A DNA stretch of 64,000 nt from JADLHS01 sp964553795 (GCA_964553795.1 CAZKMR010000001.1:62001-126000); one strand, 5' to 3'. Shown: positions 1 through 8,978, numbered from the stretch's first letter. Numbers and translations are program-made. The notes: generated from the letters alone by a model not told the origin.

Positions 1-1
1 C

Positions 2-529
2 ACCGCCGGCATCCTGGCGATTTCCACCACCCTGTTCGGGCTGATGTACGTGCCGTGGTTGCTGAACTTCATTCAGAAGATCAATTATTTCCCGGGCATC
101 AACGACAACGGCAAATACTTCGTCCTTTATTTCATTCTGGTGACGAAATTCAGCGACACGGGCGCGTATGCGATTGGGTCGTTGATTGGTAAACACAAGA
201 TGATCCCGCGCATCAGTCCGGCGAAAACGTGGGAAGGTTTCGGGGGCGCCATTCTGGTGGCGACTGGAGCGAGTTTGGCCTTCTCGCACTTTTTCGCGGC
301 CCAGATGCCCGGCATGACGCCGCTACACGCGGTGATTGTGGGGGTCATTCTAAGTTCCACCGCGGTAGTGGGAGATTTGATTGAATCGCTGTTCAAGCGC
401 GAAGCCGGCGTGAAGGATTCGGGGAACTTTTTTCCGGGCATCGGCGGCATTCTGGATCTGTTGGACAGCTTGTTGTTCAACGCGCCGATCATGTATCTCT
501 ATCTGCGTTACGTTCTCAATCCTTCATGA
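2..529 (+). CDS. cdsA: Phosphatidate cytidylyltransferase, 3' part
   Basis: Makes CDP-diacylglycerol from phosphatidate and CTP in the cytoplasmic membrane. The frame is open from base 2, so the gene starts before the window; only the C-terminal ~175 residues are present. Hydrophobic helices alternate with conserved loops (KFSDTGAYAIG, KTWEGFGGA). The family signature near the end reads FKREAGVKDSG then PGIGGILDLLDS. In the usual signature a His and an Arg (GHGGILDRxDS) stand where this protein has Ile and Leu; the aspartates are kept. Its stop overlaps the dxr start by 4 bp (ATGA at 526-529), so the two are translationally coupled. The cdsA-dxr-rseP order is common in bacteria. Confidence 0.9.
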   Translation, partial: TAGILAISTTLFGLMYVPWLLNFIQKINYFPGINDNGKYFVLYFILVTKFSDTGAYAIGSLIGKHKMIPRISPAKTWEGFGGAILVATGASLAFSHFFAAQMPGMTPLHAVIVGVILSSTAVVGDLIESLFKREAGVKDSGNFFPGIGGILDLLDSLLFNAPIMYLYLRYVLNPS

Positions 530-1671
530 AAAACGTTGTTGTCCTCGGTTGCACCGGTTCCATCGGTACGAGCACCGTCAAAGTGGCGGAAGATTTGCCG
601 GATCGGCTGCGGTTGATTGGGTTGGCGGCCGGCAATAATGCTGACCTGTTGATTGAACAGACGCGCAAGCATCGTCCGGTGGCGGTGTCCATCAGTGACC
701 CGGCGAAGGCCAATGAATTGCGCGGCACGCTCGGCGCACATTGTGAGGTCTATTCCGGCGCGGAAGGACTGATCAAACTCGCGACGCATCCGGAGGCGGA
801 CATCGTGTTGATTGCCATCGTCGGCACGGCGGGATTGCAACCGGCGCTGGCGGCGATTCGGGCGGGTAAAGACATTGCGGTGGCGTCGAAGGAGATTCTC
901 GTCATGGCTGGTGAAACCGTGATGAGCGAAGCGCGCAAACACGGCGTTCGCGTGCTGGCCGTGGACAGTGAACATTCAGCCATCTTCCAGTGTCTCGACG
1001 ACAAGCCGGCGTCATCGGTGCGCAAACTCTGGCTCACGGCGAGCGGCGGACCGTTTCGCGATAAAACGATTTGGCCGAAAGAGAATTTTTCTGAAATCAC
1101 CGTAGAACGCGCGCTCAAGCATCCATCGTGGGTGATGGGACGGAAGATCACGATTGATTCCGCGACGCTGTTCAACAAGGGGCTGGAGATGATTGAGGCG
1201 CGGTGGCTGTTCGATATCGAGATGGCGCGCGTCGGCGTCTTGGTTCATCCGCAAAGCATCGTGCATTCGATGGTGGAGTTTGTGGACGGCTCGTTGCTGG
1301 CGCAGTTGTCCACGCCGGACATGTGTTTGCCGATTCAATATGCATTGACCTACCCGGAGCGGGTGGCGAGCGAACGTGTCCAAACGGATTTCCCGAAAGT
1401 GGGCACACTGACGTTTGAAGAGCCGGATTTGGAGCGGTTTCCCGCGCTCAATCTGGCGCGGCGCGCGGGCGAGGTCGGCGGCACGCTGCCTGCGGTATTG
1501 AACGCCGCCAATGAAGTCGCGGTCGAAGCCTTCGTGAATCGCCAGCTCAATTTCCCGCAAATCACTGAGACCGTGCGTCGTGTGATGGAGGCGCATCAGG
1601 TGGAGGCGCATCCGTCGCTGGACCAGATTCTCGCGGCAGACGCCTGGGCACGGGCGGAGGCGGGGCGTTGA
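526..1671 (+). CDS. dxr: 1-deoxy-D-xylulose 5-phosphate reductoisomerase
   Basis: Converts DXP to 2-C-methyl-D-erythritol 4-phosphate with NADPH, the committed step of the MEP isoprenoid pathway. The 381 residues are close to the usual length. The N-terminus has the nucleotide-binding motif GCTGSIGTST; ASKEILVMAGE corresponds to the central ANKE motif, and LTASGGPFR and the HPSW.MG.KITIDSATLFNKG region (residues about 160-235) are the metal/substrate site. It overlaps cdsA by 4 bp and is followed after 65 bp by rseP. Together with ispG downstream, two MEP-pathway genes lie in one block. Confidence 0.96.
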   Translation: MKNVVVLGCTGSIGTSTVKVAEDLPDRLRLIGLAAGNNADLLIEQTRKHRPVAVSISDPAKANELRGTLGAHCEVYSGAEGLIKLATHPEADIVLIAIVGTAGLQPALAAIRAGKDIAVASKEILVMAGETVMSEARKHGVRVLAVDSEHSAIFQCLDDKPASSVRKLWLTASGGPFRDKTIWPKENFSEITVERALKHPSWVMGRKITIDSATLFNKGLEMIEARWLFDIEMARVGVLVHPQSIVHSMVEFVDGSLLAQLSTPDMCLPIQYALTYPERVASERVQTDFPKVGTLTFEEPDLERFPALNLARRAGEVGGTLPAVLNAANEVAVEAFVNRQLNFPQITETVRRVMEAHQVEAHPSLDQILAADAWARAEAGR

Positions 1672-1736
1672 ATGAATTGCCGCGCGGGATTTCATCGTTA
1701 TACTTCTTTCGCTCCTTGGGGGCACACTGATTACGC

Positions 1737-3161
1737 ATGTCCATATTAAAAGTCATCCTGGTGGTGTTGGAAGCGCTGCTCGCGCTGAACCTGCTCATTT
1801 TCGTTCACGAACTCGGGCACTTCCTTGCCGCGCGCTGGCGCGGTTTGAAAGTCGAACGCTTCGCCATCTGGTTCGGCAAGCCGATCTGGAGCAAGAAGAT
1901 CAACGGTGTGGAATATGCGCTCGGCTGGATTCCCGCCGGCGGTTACGTGTCGCTCCCCCAAATGGCCACGATGGAAGCCATCGAAGGCAAAACCGAGGAA
2001 AAGGCTGAGCAACTACCGAACATTTCGCCGCTGGACAAGATCATCGTGGCGTTTGCCGGACCGCTGTTCAGTTTTCTGCTGGCAATTATGTTCGCGGTGC
2101 TCGTCTGGCAAGTCGGCAAACCGGTGAGCGTGGTGGAAGAAGCACCCGTGCTGGGGTGGGTCGTGCCCGAAGGGCCGGCGTGGAAGGCGGGGTTGCGCCC
2201 CGGCGATCAAATCCTCGAGATCGACGACAAACCGGTAACCACCTTTGGCCCGCCGTCGCGGGATAGCATCACCTGGCGCGTCATTACCAGCGAGGGGGAA
2301 CAACTCAAGATCAAGTATGAGCGCGACGGGCAAACCAATGTCGTTTTCGCCACTCCCGAAAAAGCAAAGACGAAATGGTATGAACGCCGCGCCTTGCGGA
2401 TGATCAAAGTGGGCCCGGTCGAAACGGCGATGATCTACAACGTCGCTTCGAACAGTCCCGCGGCGCTGGCCGGAATTCGTCCCGGGGACATTATCACCAA
2501 ATTGAATGGCGAAGACATTTTGAGTTACGCGGAGGTGTTTCATGCGCAAGCCGGCCAGACCAATCCCAGCGCAGGCCCCGTGGAATTCACAGTGAAACGA
2601 GGCGCGGAGGAATTCACGCGCACGCTCGCCGCCGTCAAGCCGGTTTCCCCCACCAACATGCCGCCCTCATTTGGGATTCTGAGTTTTCAAGCGAATACGA
2701 ACGTCGCCGTGAAATACCGGCATCCCAGCCCGTGGGAGCAGATCGAAGACAGCGCCGGTCAGATTTTCGCGACCATCGGCGCGGTATTTTCACCGAAAAC
2801 TGACATCGGCGTGCAACAACTCGGCGGCGCGGTGATGATCATCCGCGTTTACAAAAACCTGTTTGAGAACGAAGACGGCTGGCGCTTGGTGCTCTGGTTC
2901 AGCGTCGTCCTCAACGTGAATCTCGCGATGCTGAATATGTTGCCGCTGCCCGTGCTGGATGGCGGACACATCACGCTCGCATTGGTCGAAGCGGCGCGGC
3001 GCCGCCCCGTCAGTCCCAGATTGCTCAATTATATTCAAAGCGGCTTCGCGATTCTCTTAATCACCTTCATGTTGTGGATTGCATTCTTCGATACGGGCGA
3101 TTGGATTCGCAGCGCCCGGTCGGATCGCGAGCACAAAATTGTTTTTGCCCCGCAACAGTAA
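1737..3161 (+). CDS. rseP: Site-2 membrane metalloprotease, RseP family
   Basis: Zinc intramembrane protease that cleaves membrane-anchored regulators such as anti-sigma factors. Residues 24-28 are HELGH, in the first hydrophobic helix. A second conserved site, MLPLPVLDGGH, lies near residue 405. Between them are two PDZ-like segments, seen as WKAGLRPGDQIL and AALAGIRPGDIIT. Length 474 aa, slightly longer than the ~450-aa E. coli protein. The last helix precedes a short basic tail. The start ATG at 1737 leaves no room for an upstream in-frame extension of similar character. It lies 10 bp before the preferred ispG start. Confidence 0.93.
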   Translation: MSILKVILVVLEALLALNLLIFVHELGHFLAARWRGLKVERFAIWFGKPIWSKKINGVEYALGWIPAGGYVSLPQMATMEAIEGKTEEKAEQLPNISPLDKIIVAFAGPLFSFLLAIMFAVLVWQVGKPVSVVEEAPVLGWVVPEGPAWKAGLRPGDQILEIDDKPVTTFGPPSRDSITWRVITSEGEQLKIKYERDGQTNVVFATPEKAKTKWYERRALRMIKVGPVETAMIYNVASNSPAALAGIRPGDIITKLNGEDILSYAEVFHAQAGQTNPSAGPVEFTVKRGAEEFTRTLAAVKPVSPTNMPPSFGILSFQANTNVAVKYRHPSPWEQIEDSAGQIFATIGAVFSPKTDIGVQQLGGAVMIIRVYKNLFENEDGWRLVLWFSVVLNVNLAMLNMLPLPVLDGGHITLALVEAARRRPVSPRLLNYIQSGFAILLITFMLWIAFFDTGDWIRSARSDREHKIVFAPQQ

Positions 3162-3171
3162 GCATTGGCTT

Positions 3172-5028
3172 ATGCGTTATTGCGATTCTCCCTACGTCTT
3201 CAAACGTCGCCAGACGCGCGAGGTGGTCATTGGCGATCCGGCGAACGGGGGCGTGATCATTGGTGGCGATCATCCAGTGGTCGCACAATCCATGATCACC
3301 TGCGACACGATGGACACGGCGGCGAGCGTGCAGCAAACGCTTGATCTCGTCGCGGTCGGTTGCCAGATCGTGCGCATCACCGCGCCAACGGTGAAGGACG
3401 CGGCGAACTTGCAGAACATCGTGGCGGAATTGCGCCAGCGCGGTTGCAACGTGCCGATTGTCGCGGACATTCACTTCAAACCCGAAGCCGCGATGGAAGC
3501 GGTGAAATGGGTGGAAGTCATTCGCGTCAATCCCGGTAACTATGCCGACTCCAAGAAATTCGCGATCAAGGAATACACCGACGAGCAATACGCGGCGGAG
3601 CTGAAGCGGATTGAAGAAAAGTTCACGCCGCTCGTGCTCGAGTGCCTGAAGCTCAAGCGCGCGATGCGCATCGGCACGAACCACGGTTCACTCAGCGATC
3701 GCATCATGAATCGCTACGGCGACACGCCGTTGGGAATGGTCGAAAGCGCGCTGGAATTCGCCCGCATCTGCCGCAAGCACGACTTTCACAACTTCAAGTT
3801 CTCGATGAAGTCGAGCAATCCGAAGGTGATGATTGAGTGTTATCGCCTATTAGTGGCGCGGCTGGAACAGGAAGGACCGGATTGGAATTATCCGATTCAC
3901 CTCGGCGTCACTGAAGCCGGCGAAGGCGAGGATGGACGCATCAAGAGCGCCATCGGGATCGGCTCGCTATTGTGCGACGGCTTGGGCGATACGATTCGCG
4001 TTTCGCTGACGGAAGATTCGCCGCGCGAAATTGAAGTCTGCCGCGATTTGCTCGCGCAGATTCCGTTGCTCGCCAATACAAAGACCAGCATTGCGGAAAC
4101 GAGTTTTCCCTTTGATCCCTTTCACTTCGAAAAGCGACAGACGCCCGAGATTGAACTGAACGAACAAGTCAAATGCGGCGGCGAACAACTTATCCGCGTC
4201 GTCGTCACCAGAGCGACCTGGGACAAAGTCGCGCCGAAGATTCGTCCCAAGGACGATGTAAAACCCGAAGCGGTTTACGAGGATTTGAACGTTGCGGAGC
4301 TTGATCCGACTCAAGACTTCGAAATCAACTGCGACACGCAACTGGTCACCGTGAAGGACGGCGTGAATTTGCCGGCCATCACGGCGTTTCGCTTGTTGGT
4401 CGCTAAATTGAAGCGGCTGGGTCGCAAGAATCCCATTTTGCTGAAAGATTGTCTGGGATTCGGTGGTAGCCGCCGAGGTAACGAGGCGGACACTTCGATT
4501 GGCAAGAATCCGCCTCCTCACGTCGGCGGCTACGAAGTTCTTGAGCCGAAGATCGCTTTGCTTCGCGCCTCGGTAGTCATCGGATCATTGCTGGCGGATG
4601 GCATCGGCGATGCGATTCTCGTTCGGGGCGAATCGGGTGCGGGCCAAAGTCTGCGGCTCGCGTATAATATTTTGCAGGCGGCGGGTTGCCGCAGCTTCAA
4701 GACGGATTACGTCGCTTGCCCGAGTTGCGGTCGCACATTGTTCAATCTCCAGACCGTCACCGCGCGCATCAAAGCGCGCACGGAACATCTCAAGGGCGTG
4801 AAAATCGCCATCATGGGTTGCATCGTAAATGGTCCGGGCGAAATGGCGGATGCGGATTTCGGTTACGTTGGCGGCGCGCCGGGCAAAATCAATCTCTACG
4901 TCGGCAAAACTCCGATCAAGTTCAACATCCCCGAAGCCGAAGCGGTGGAGCGGCTCGTGGATTTGATTCGCGAACACGGCAAGTGGGTTGAGCCGGAAGT
5001 CGAATTGGCGAAAGTAGAACAGTCGTAA
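3172..5028 (+). CDS. ispG: 4-hydroxy-3-methylbut-2-enyl diphosphate synthase, long form
   Basis: MEP-pathway [4Fe-4S] enzyme that reduces MEcPP to HMBPP. The start chosen is ATG 3172, 10 bases after the rseP stop, because the conserved N-terminus (RRQTREVVIGD, then HPVVAQSMI) begins just after it; an upstream in-frame start at 3079 would overlap rseP. At 618 aa it is the long type known from plants and Chlamydiae, with an extra domain (about residues 270-450) between the TIM barrel and the iron-sulfur domain. The cluster ligands are visible as ACPSCGRT and MGCIVNGPGE near the C-terminus. Confidence 0.94.
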   Translation: MRYCDSPYVFKRRQTREVVIGDPANGGVIIGGDHPVVAQSMITCDTMDTAASVQQTLDLVAVGCQIVRITAPTVKDAANLQNIVAELRQRGCNVPIVADIHFKPEAAMEAVKWVEVIRVNPGNYADSKKFAIKEYTDEQYAAELKRIEEKFTPLVLECLKLKRAMRIGTNHGSLSDRIMNRYGDTPLGMVESALEFARICRKHDFHNFKFSMKSSNPKVMIECYRLLVARLEQEGPDWNYPIHLGVTEAGEGEDGRIKSAIGIGSLLCDGLGDTIRVSLTEDSPREIEVCRDLLAQIPLLANTKTSIAETSFPFDPFHFEKRQTPEIELNEQVKCGGEQLIRVVVTRATWDKVAPKIRPKDDVKPEAVYEDLNVAELDPTQDFEINCDTQLVTVKDGVNLPAITAFRLLVAKLKRLGRKNPILLKDCLGFGGSRRGNEADTSIGKNPPPHVGGYEVLEPKIALLRASVVIGSLLADGIGDAILVRGESGAGQSLRLAYNILQAAGCRSFKTDYVACPSCGRTLFNLQTVTARIKARTEHLKGVKIAIMGCIVNGPGEMADADFGYVGGAPGKINLYVGKTPIKFNIPEAEAVERLVDLIREHGKWVEPEVELAKVEQS

Positions 5029-5123
5029 TTCTCAAGTTTCCCGCTGCTGGTTCGGCTTTTATTCGTTTCTGATCGGCTAAAACAATCTTTCTCCGCCGCT
5101 CGCGCTCCACTATTCTCCGCGGC

Positions 5124-6008
5124 GTGCGTTGGAACAAAATCACACTCGTTGGCGTCGGCTTGCTGGGCGGTTCGCTTGGCCTGGCGCTGCGCCGACGTAA
5201 GCTCGCCAAAGAGATTGCCGGCTATGTTCGACGGGAGGCGAGTATCGCGGAGTGTGAGCAAGCGGGTGCAACGGATTACGCGACGACCGATTTGCTCGCC
5301 GCAGTTTCAAATGCGGATTTGATCATCCTCTGCACGCCGTTAGCACAAATGAAATCGCTGACGCGGCAAATGCTTCCGGCGCTGAAGCGCGGCGCGATTG
5401 TCAGCGACGTTGGCAGTGTGAAAGCCTGTGTCGTGAAGGATGTCGAAACGCTGATTCACAAAGCGGGCGCGCATTTTGTGGGGAGTCATCCGATGGCGGG
5501 TGGCGAAAAACAGGGCGTGCTGGCGGCGCGGGCGGAATTGTTCGAGAACGCGATTTGCGTCGTCACCCCAACGCGGAAAACCAACGCAACCGCCTTGCGC
5601 AAAGTGGAAACTCTGTGGCGCGATGTTGGGGCGCGATTGCTGCGCACCACGCCGGAAGCGCATGATGAGTTTGTGAGCCGCTCCAGTCACTTGCCGCATC
5701 TGCTGGCGGCGACGCTGGCGAATCTGGTGCTCAATCCGAAATTGCCCAAAGAACAAACCAAACTTTGTGCAACCGGTTTTCGTGACACGACGCGGATTGC
5801 GTCCGGTTCGCCGGAGATGTGGCGGGACATCGCGATGACCAATCGCAAGTATCTCCTTCGCGCGGTAAAAACCTTTGCTGGTGACTTGGGCAAGTTTGAA
5901 AAAGCGTTGAAGCAAAATGATGCCCAAGCCATCGCCAATTTTTTCCAGACTGCCAAGCAGCGGCGTGACAACTGGTGCGCGGCGTGTGCGTCATCTTCGT
6001 CCGAGTAA
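5124..6008 (+). CDS. tyrA: Prephenate/arogenate dehydrogenase family protein
   Basis: NAD(P)-dependent oxidative decarboxylase of prephenate or arogenate in tyrosine synthesis. It starts at GTG 5124. The Rossmann motif GVGLLGGSLGLAL lies at about residues 8-20. DVGSVK and GSHPMAGGEKQG (about residues 95-130) are the family's substrate-binding motifs, and FRDTTRIASG marks the C-terminal dimerisation domain. Length 294 aa, a monofunctional enzyme without chorismate mutase or ACT domain. The chorismate-pathway gene aroA lies one gene downstream on the same strand. Which substrate and cofactor are used cannot be read from the sequence. Confidence 0.88.
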   Translation: MRWNKITLVGVGLLGGSLGLALRRRKLAKEIAGYVRREASIAECEQAGATDYATTDLLAAVSNADLIILCTPLAQMKSLTRQMLPALKRGAIVSDVGSVKACVVKDVETLIHKAGAHFVGSHPMAGGEKQGVLAARAELFENAICVVTPTRKTNATALRKVETLWRDVGARLLRTTPEAHDEFVSRSSHLPHLLAATLANLVLNPKLPKEQTKLCATGFRDTTRIASGSPEMWRDIAMTNRKYLLRAVKTFAGDLGKFEKALKQNDAQAIANFFQTAKQRRDNWCAACASSSSE

Positions 6009-6026
6009 CTCCACCAAATACTAATT

Positions 6027-6755
6027 ATGAGCGAACCTAGCGAATTCAGCGACAGCGGTCAGCCGATTTATCGGCATACGGAGCGAAAGCGGGAATTTGA
6101 GTTCGCTGCCGGCGACGAACAAAGCATCGAACTTATTTCGGATCACATCGAGAAACATCTCGGCACTCCGGCGACGGTGTTTCACGAGTTGATTTCGGAT
6201 CTCGTCCATATTGACGTTCATATCATAGCGCCCACTGAGGAGCGGCCGTTTTATTCGCTGATCACCTCGGGGATGAGCGACAAACCGATGAATGCCCCGG
6301 AAGGAGCCGAGGACTTGCGGTACGCCGAATTGATGATTTGTCTTCCGCCTGACTGGCCGATGACGCAAGAAGAATGGAAGAAAGACCAGGATAGTTTCTG
6401 GCCGATCCAGTCGCTGAAATTTCTCGCCCGGTTTCCGCATGAATACGATACCTGGCTTTGCCTTGATCACACCGTCCCGAATGGCGACCCGCCCGAACCA
6501 TTCGGAAACACCGAATTCTGTTGCGCGATGCTGGGCGGCTGCGCCACAGCGCCGCAGGAGTTCTGGCAACTGAAGGTCAGTGAGGATAAAACCATCAACT
6601 TCTTCGGGTTATACTTCCTTTATCGCGAAGAGATGGATTTGAAGATGAAGAAAGGTGCGGAGGCGCTTTGGGAGCTGTTGGAGAAAAGCAACGTGACCGA
6701 ATTGCTGGACGTCTCGCGCAAGAATACGGCGAAAAAACGATTTGGAATATTTTAG
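6027..6755 (+). CDS. Suppressor of fused (SUFU) domain protein
   Basis: A 242-aa cytoplasmic protein whose body resembles the bacterial members of the SUFU-domain family (named after the eukaryotic hedgehog regulator). Visible features are an N-terminal stretch ending IEKHLGTPATVFHEL, the DLVHIDVHIIAPTEERPF strand region, an ITSGMSD turn, and YAELMICLPPDW. There is no signal peptide or membrane segment. Bacterial SUFU proteins occur as solitary genes or as immunity-like proteins beside toxins; no toxin is seen here. The stop TAG (6753-6755) shares one base with a possible GTG start of aroA. Function unknown. Confidence 0.82.
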   Translation: MSEPSEFSDSGQPIYRHTERKREFEFAAGDEQSIELISDHIEKHLGTPATVFHELISDLVHIDVHIIAPTEERPFYSLITSGMSDKPMNAPEGAEDLRYAELMICLPPDWPMTQEEWKKDQDSFWPIQSLKFLARFPHEYDTWLCLDHTVPNGDPPEPFGNTEFCCAMLGGCATAPQEFWQLKVSEDKTINFFGLYFLYREEMDLKMKKGAEALWELLEKSNVTELLDVSRKNTAKKRFGIF

Positions 6756-6763
6756 TGCCTCGG

Positions 6764-8221
6764 ATGCCTCTTCCCGATTTGATCGAAATCATCCCGCTCG
6801 ACGAGCCCGTGCGCGCGGAGATCACCGTGCCTGGTTCGAAGAGCATCACGAATCGCGCGCTCATTCTCGCGGCGCTGGCGGATGGTGAAGTGACGTTGAC
6901 GGGCGCGCTGTGGAGTGAGGATACGCAGGTGATGACCGAGGCGTTGCGAACGCTCGGATTCGACGTGCGCGTGGAGAATGATCCGGCGGAGTTTTGTAAT
7001 CGGACGATTACGGTCAAAGGGCAGGGCGGACGGATTCCCAAAGCAGGCACGGCGGAAAAGCCGCTGGAGCTGTTTGTGGGCAATGCGGGTACAGCAGCGC
7101 GGTTTCTGGCGGCGCTGGTTTGTTTGGGCAACGGCGTGTATCGGTTGAGCGGCGTGCCGCGGATGCACGAACGTCCGCAGGCGGAATTGTTCAAGGCGTT
7201 GCGCGAACTTGGCTATCGCGTGGAGACACCGAACGAAAAGTTGCCGGCAGTGATTTTTGGCGAAGCGCCGGAGCGCGGCTCTGTGAGCCGCAGCGATTCG
7301 GCCACGCCGGAGGCTTCCATTGATTCTGGACGTGAAAAAGCTGACGAGAGCGCTGCGGGTCGCAGACCCGCGCTCCGGAAGCGCAGTTGCACCGTCAGCA
7401 TTTCGGAAAGCTCGCAATTTGCCTCGGCGCTGTTGCTCGCGGCGAAGCATGGTGGATGGGAAGTGAAGATTGCCGGTGATGATGACGAGGAAGCGCCGTA
7501 TGTAGTAATGACCCAACGATTGATCGAATCGTTTCCCAAACGTGGAGGTCGTTTTCAGATTGAGCCGGATGCATCCAGCGGCAGTTATTTTTGGGGCGCG
7601 GGCTGGTTGGTTACAGTGAAATGGTGGCTGGGTGCTCCGGTTGAGGAACTAGGTCCGGAGGGTTCGCCGATTTGGGTAAAGGCGTGGCCGAAATCTGGCT
7701 GGCAAATTGATGCGGCATTTCCCGATTTCCAGCCTTGGCCGGAAAGTATTTCGCGTGAAGGTCAGTTGGCTGACAGCATCATGACTGCGGTGGTGTTGGT
7801 CGCAGACCGGGAAAGTGCAGTTGATTGTTATCTTGAGCCTCGTGCGGAGATGAAATTCACCGAACTTGGCCGGTTGCGCGTGCAGGAATGTGAGCGCGTC
7901 GTTGCTTTGCGCACGGAGTTGACCAAGTGCGGAGCAAAAGTGGTTGAAGAAGGCGACACGTTGACGGTTTACCCCTCCGATCTGCACGGCGCGGAGATCG
8001 AGACCTACAACGATCATCGCATGGCCATGTGTTTTGCGATTCTGGGATTGAAAGTGCCGGGGATAAAAATCAAGAATCCCGCGTGCGTGAAGAAGACGTT
8101 CCCCAATTTTTTCCAGAAACTCGCCGCGCCGCCACCCAATGGATTGGGCGTGGAGATTTGGGAAATTAAGGACGCCCAACGGACACGGAAATTGGAAGGT
8201 GAAGATTTGTTTGCGGACTGA
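6764..8221 (+). CDS. aroA: EPSP synthase with an inserted palindromic element
   Basis: Joins shikimate 3-phosphate and phosphoenolpyruvate to EPSP. The start is ATG 6764, just before PLPDLIEIIPLDEPV; GTG 6755, overlapping the preceding stop, is an alternative. Conserved motifs are VPGSKSITNRALILAALA near the N-terminus, VGNAGTAARFLAAL, RMHERPQAEL, and YNDHRMAMCFA near the end. At 485 aa it is about 55 residues longer than typical. Much of the excess is a 37-codon stretch (7268-7378) just before ISESSQFASALLL that is made of a repeat element and encodes a polar loop rich in Ser, Arg and Glu. The flanking catalytic motifs are intact, so the enzyme is probably active. Confidence 0.93.
   Translation: MPLPDLIEIIPLDEPVRAEITVPGSKSITNRALILAALADGEVTLTGALWSEDTQVMTEALRTLGFDVRVENDPAEFCNRTITVKGQGGRIPKAGTAEKPLELFVGNAGTAARFLAALVCLGNGVYRLSGVPRMHERPQAELFKALRELGYRVETPNEKLPAVIFGEAPERGSVSRSDSATPEASIDSGREKADESAAGRRPALRKRSCTVSISESSQFASALLLAAKHGGWEVKIAGDDDEEAPYVVMTQRLIESFPKRGGRFQIEPDASSGSYFWGAGWLVTVKWWLGAPVEELGPEGSPIWVKAWPKSGWQIDAAFPDFQPWPESISREGQLADSIMTAVVLVADRESAVDCYLEPRAEMKFTELGRLRVQECERVVALRTELTKCGAKVVEEGDTLTVYPSDLHGAEIETYNDHRMAMCFAILGLKVPGIKIKNPACVKKTFPNFFQKLAAPPPNGLGVEIWEIKDAQRTRKLEGEDLFAD
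7268..7378. repeat. Palindromic repeat inserted in frame in aroA
   Basis: A 111-bp element bounded by perfect 11-bp inverted repeats (CCGGAGCGCGG at 7268-7278, CCGCGCTCCGG at 7368-7378). Each end folds into its own hairpin: GCGGCTC/GAGCCGC at 7275-7291 and GCGGGTC/GACCCGC at 7355-7371. The 5-bp word AAGCG flanks both sides (7263-7267, 7379-7383), like a target duplication. The length is 37 codons, so the aroA frame is kept. The element at 9688-9797 has the same design with the same outer sequences. Confidence 0.8.
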
Positions 8222-8239
8222 AAAGCGGTTGCAGGTTGA

Positions 8240-8308
8240 AAGTTGAAGGTTGCAAGTTGGCAGAGAAACGTCGCGGGTAAATCACCTGCAACTTGCAACC
8301 TTCAACTT
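8240..8308. repeat. Long inverted repeat between aroA and cmk
   Basis: Two perfect 20-bp arms, 8240-8259 and 8289-8308, separated by 29 bp, occupy most of the 100-bp aroA-cmk gap. Each arm is itself made of repeated GTTGAA/GTTGCA hexamer-like words, and looser copies extend both arms outward. It could form a strong stem in RNA, but no T-run follows, so it does not look like a classical terminator. Confidence 0.75.
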
Positions 8309-8321
8309 GTAACTTTGAATT

Positions 8322-8978
8322 GTGAAGAAGCATCCCATCGTCATTGCTATTGATGGCACGAGCGCGAGCGGCAAGAGCACCAACGCCAAGTTGGTCGCCA
8401 AGGCGCTCGGTTTTGTTTACGTGGACACCGGCGCGATGTATCGCACGCTGGCGTGGCATTGCCTGTCCAATCGCATTGATTTTCACGATGCGAAAGCGGT
8501 GGCGACGGCGTGTCGCAAATGGAAAACCAAACTCGAATGCGTGGACGCCAAAGTGCGCCTCACGGTGGATGGCTATTTTCCGGAAAAGGAAATTCGCACG
8601 GCGGAAGTGAGCGTGGCGGTGTCGATGATTGCCGCCGTGCCGAAGGTGCGCGAGTGGATGAAGAAAACGCAGCGCGAATGCATTCAATTCGGCAATCTGG
8701 TGATGGAGGGGCGCGACATCGGCACGAATGTTTTTCCCGAGACGGACTACAAATATTACCTCGACGCGCATCTTGAAGAGCGCACGAAACGTCGTGTGGC
8801 CGAAGGTGTGAATGAAAATCTCGCCGCGCGCGATCAACGTGACAGTCAACGCGCCGCCGCGCCGTTGATGATCGCGTTGGGGGCGAAGGTGATTAACAAC
8901 TCGAACATGACGAGCGAGCAGACGAGCGGGTTGTTGATAAAGGATATTCAGGAACGGTTGAAAGCCGACGGACGATGA
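8322..8978 (+). CDS. cmk: Cytidylate kinase
   Basis: Phosphorylates CMP and dCMP with ATP. The start is GTG 8322. The P-loop IDGTSASGKST lies at about residues 10-20, followed by the CMP-binding VDTGAMYRTLAWHC and MEGRDIGTNVFP. Length 218 aa, normal for the short bacterial type. The stop overlaps the plsC start by 4 bp (ATGA at 8975-8978). A cmk gene followed by an acyltransferase gene is a recurring pairing in bacteria. Confidence 0.95.
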   Translation: MKKHPIVIAIDGTSASGKSTNAKLVAKALGFVYVDTGAMYRTLAWHCLSNRIDFHDAKAVATACRKWKTKLECVDAKVRLTVDGYFPEKEIRTAEVSVAVSMIAAVPKVREWMKKTQRECIQFGNLVMEGRDIGTNVFPETDYKYYLDAHLEERTKRRVAEGVNENLAARDQRDSQRAAAPLMIALGAKVINNSNMTSEQTSGLLIKDIQERLKADGR

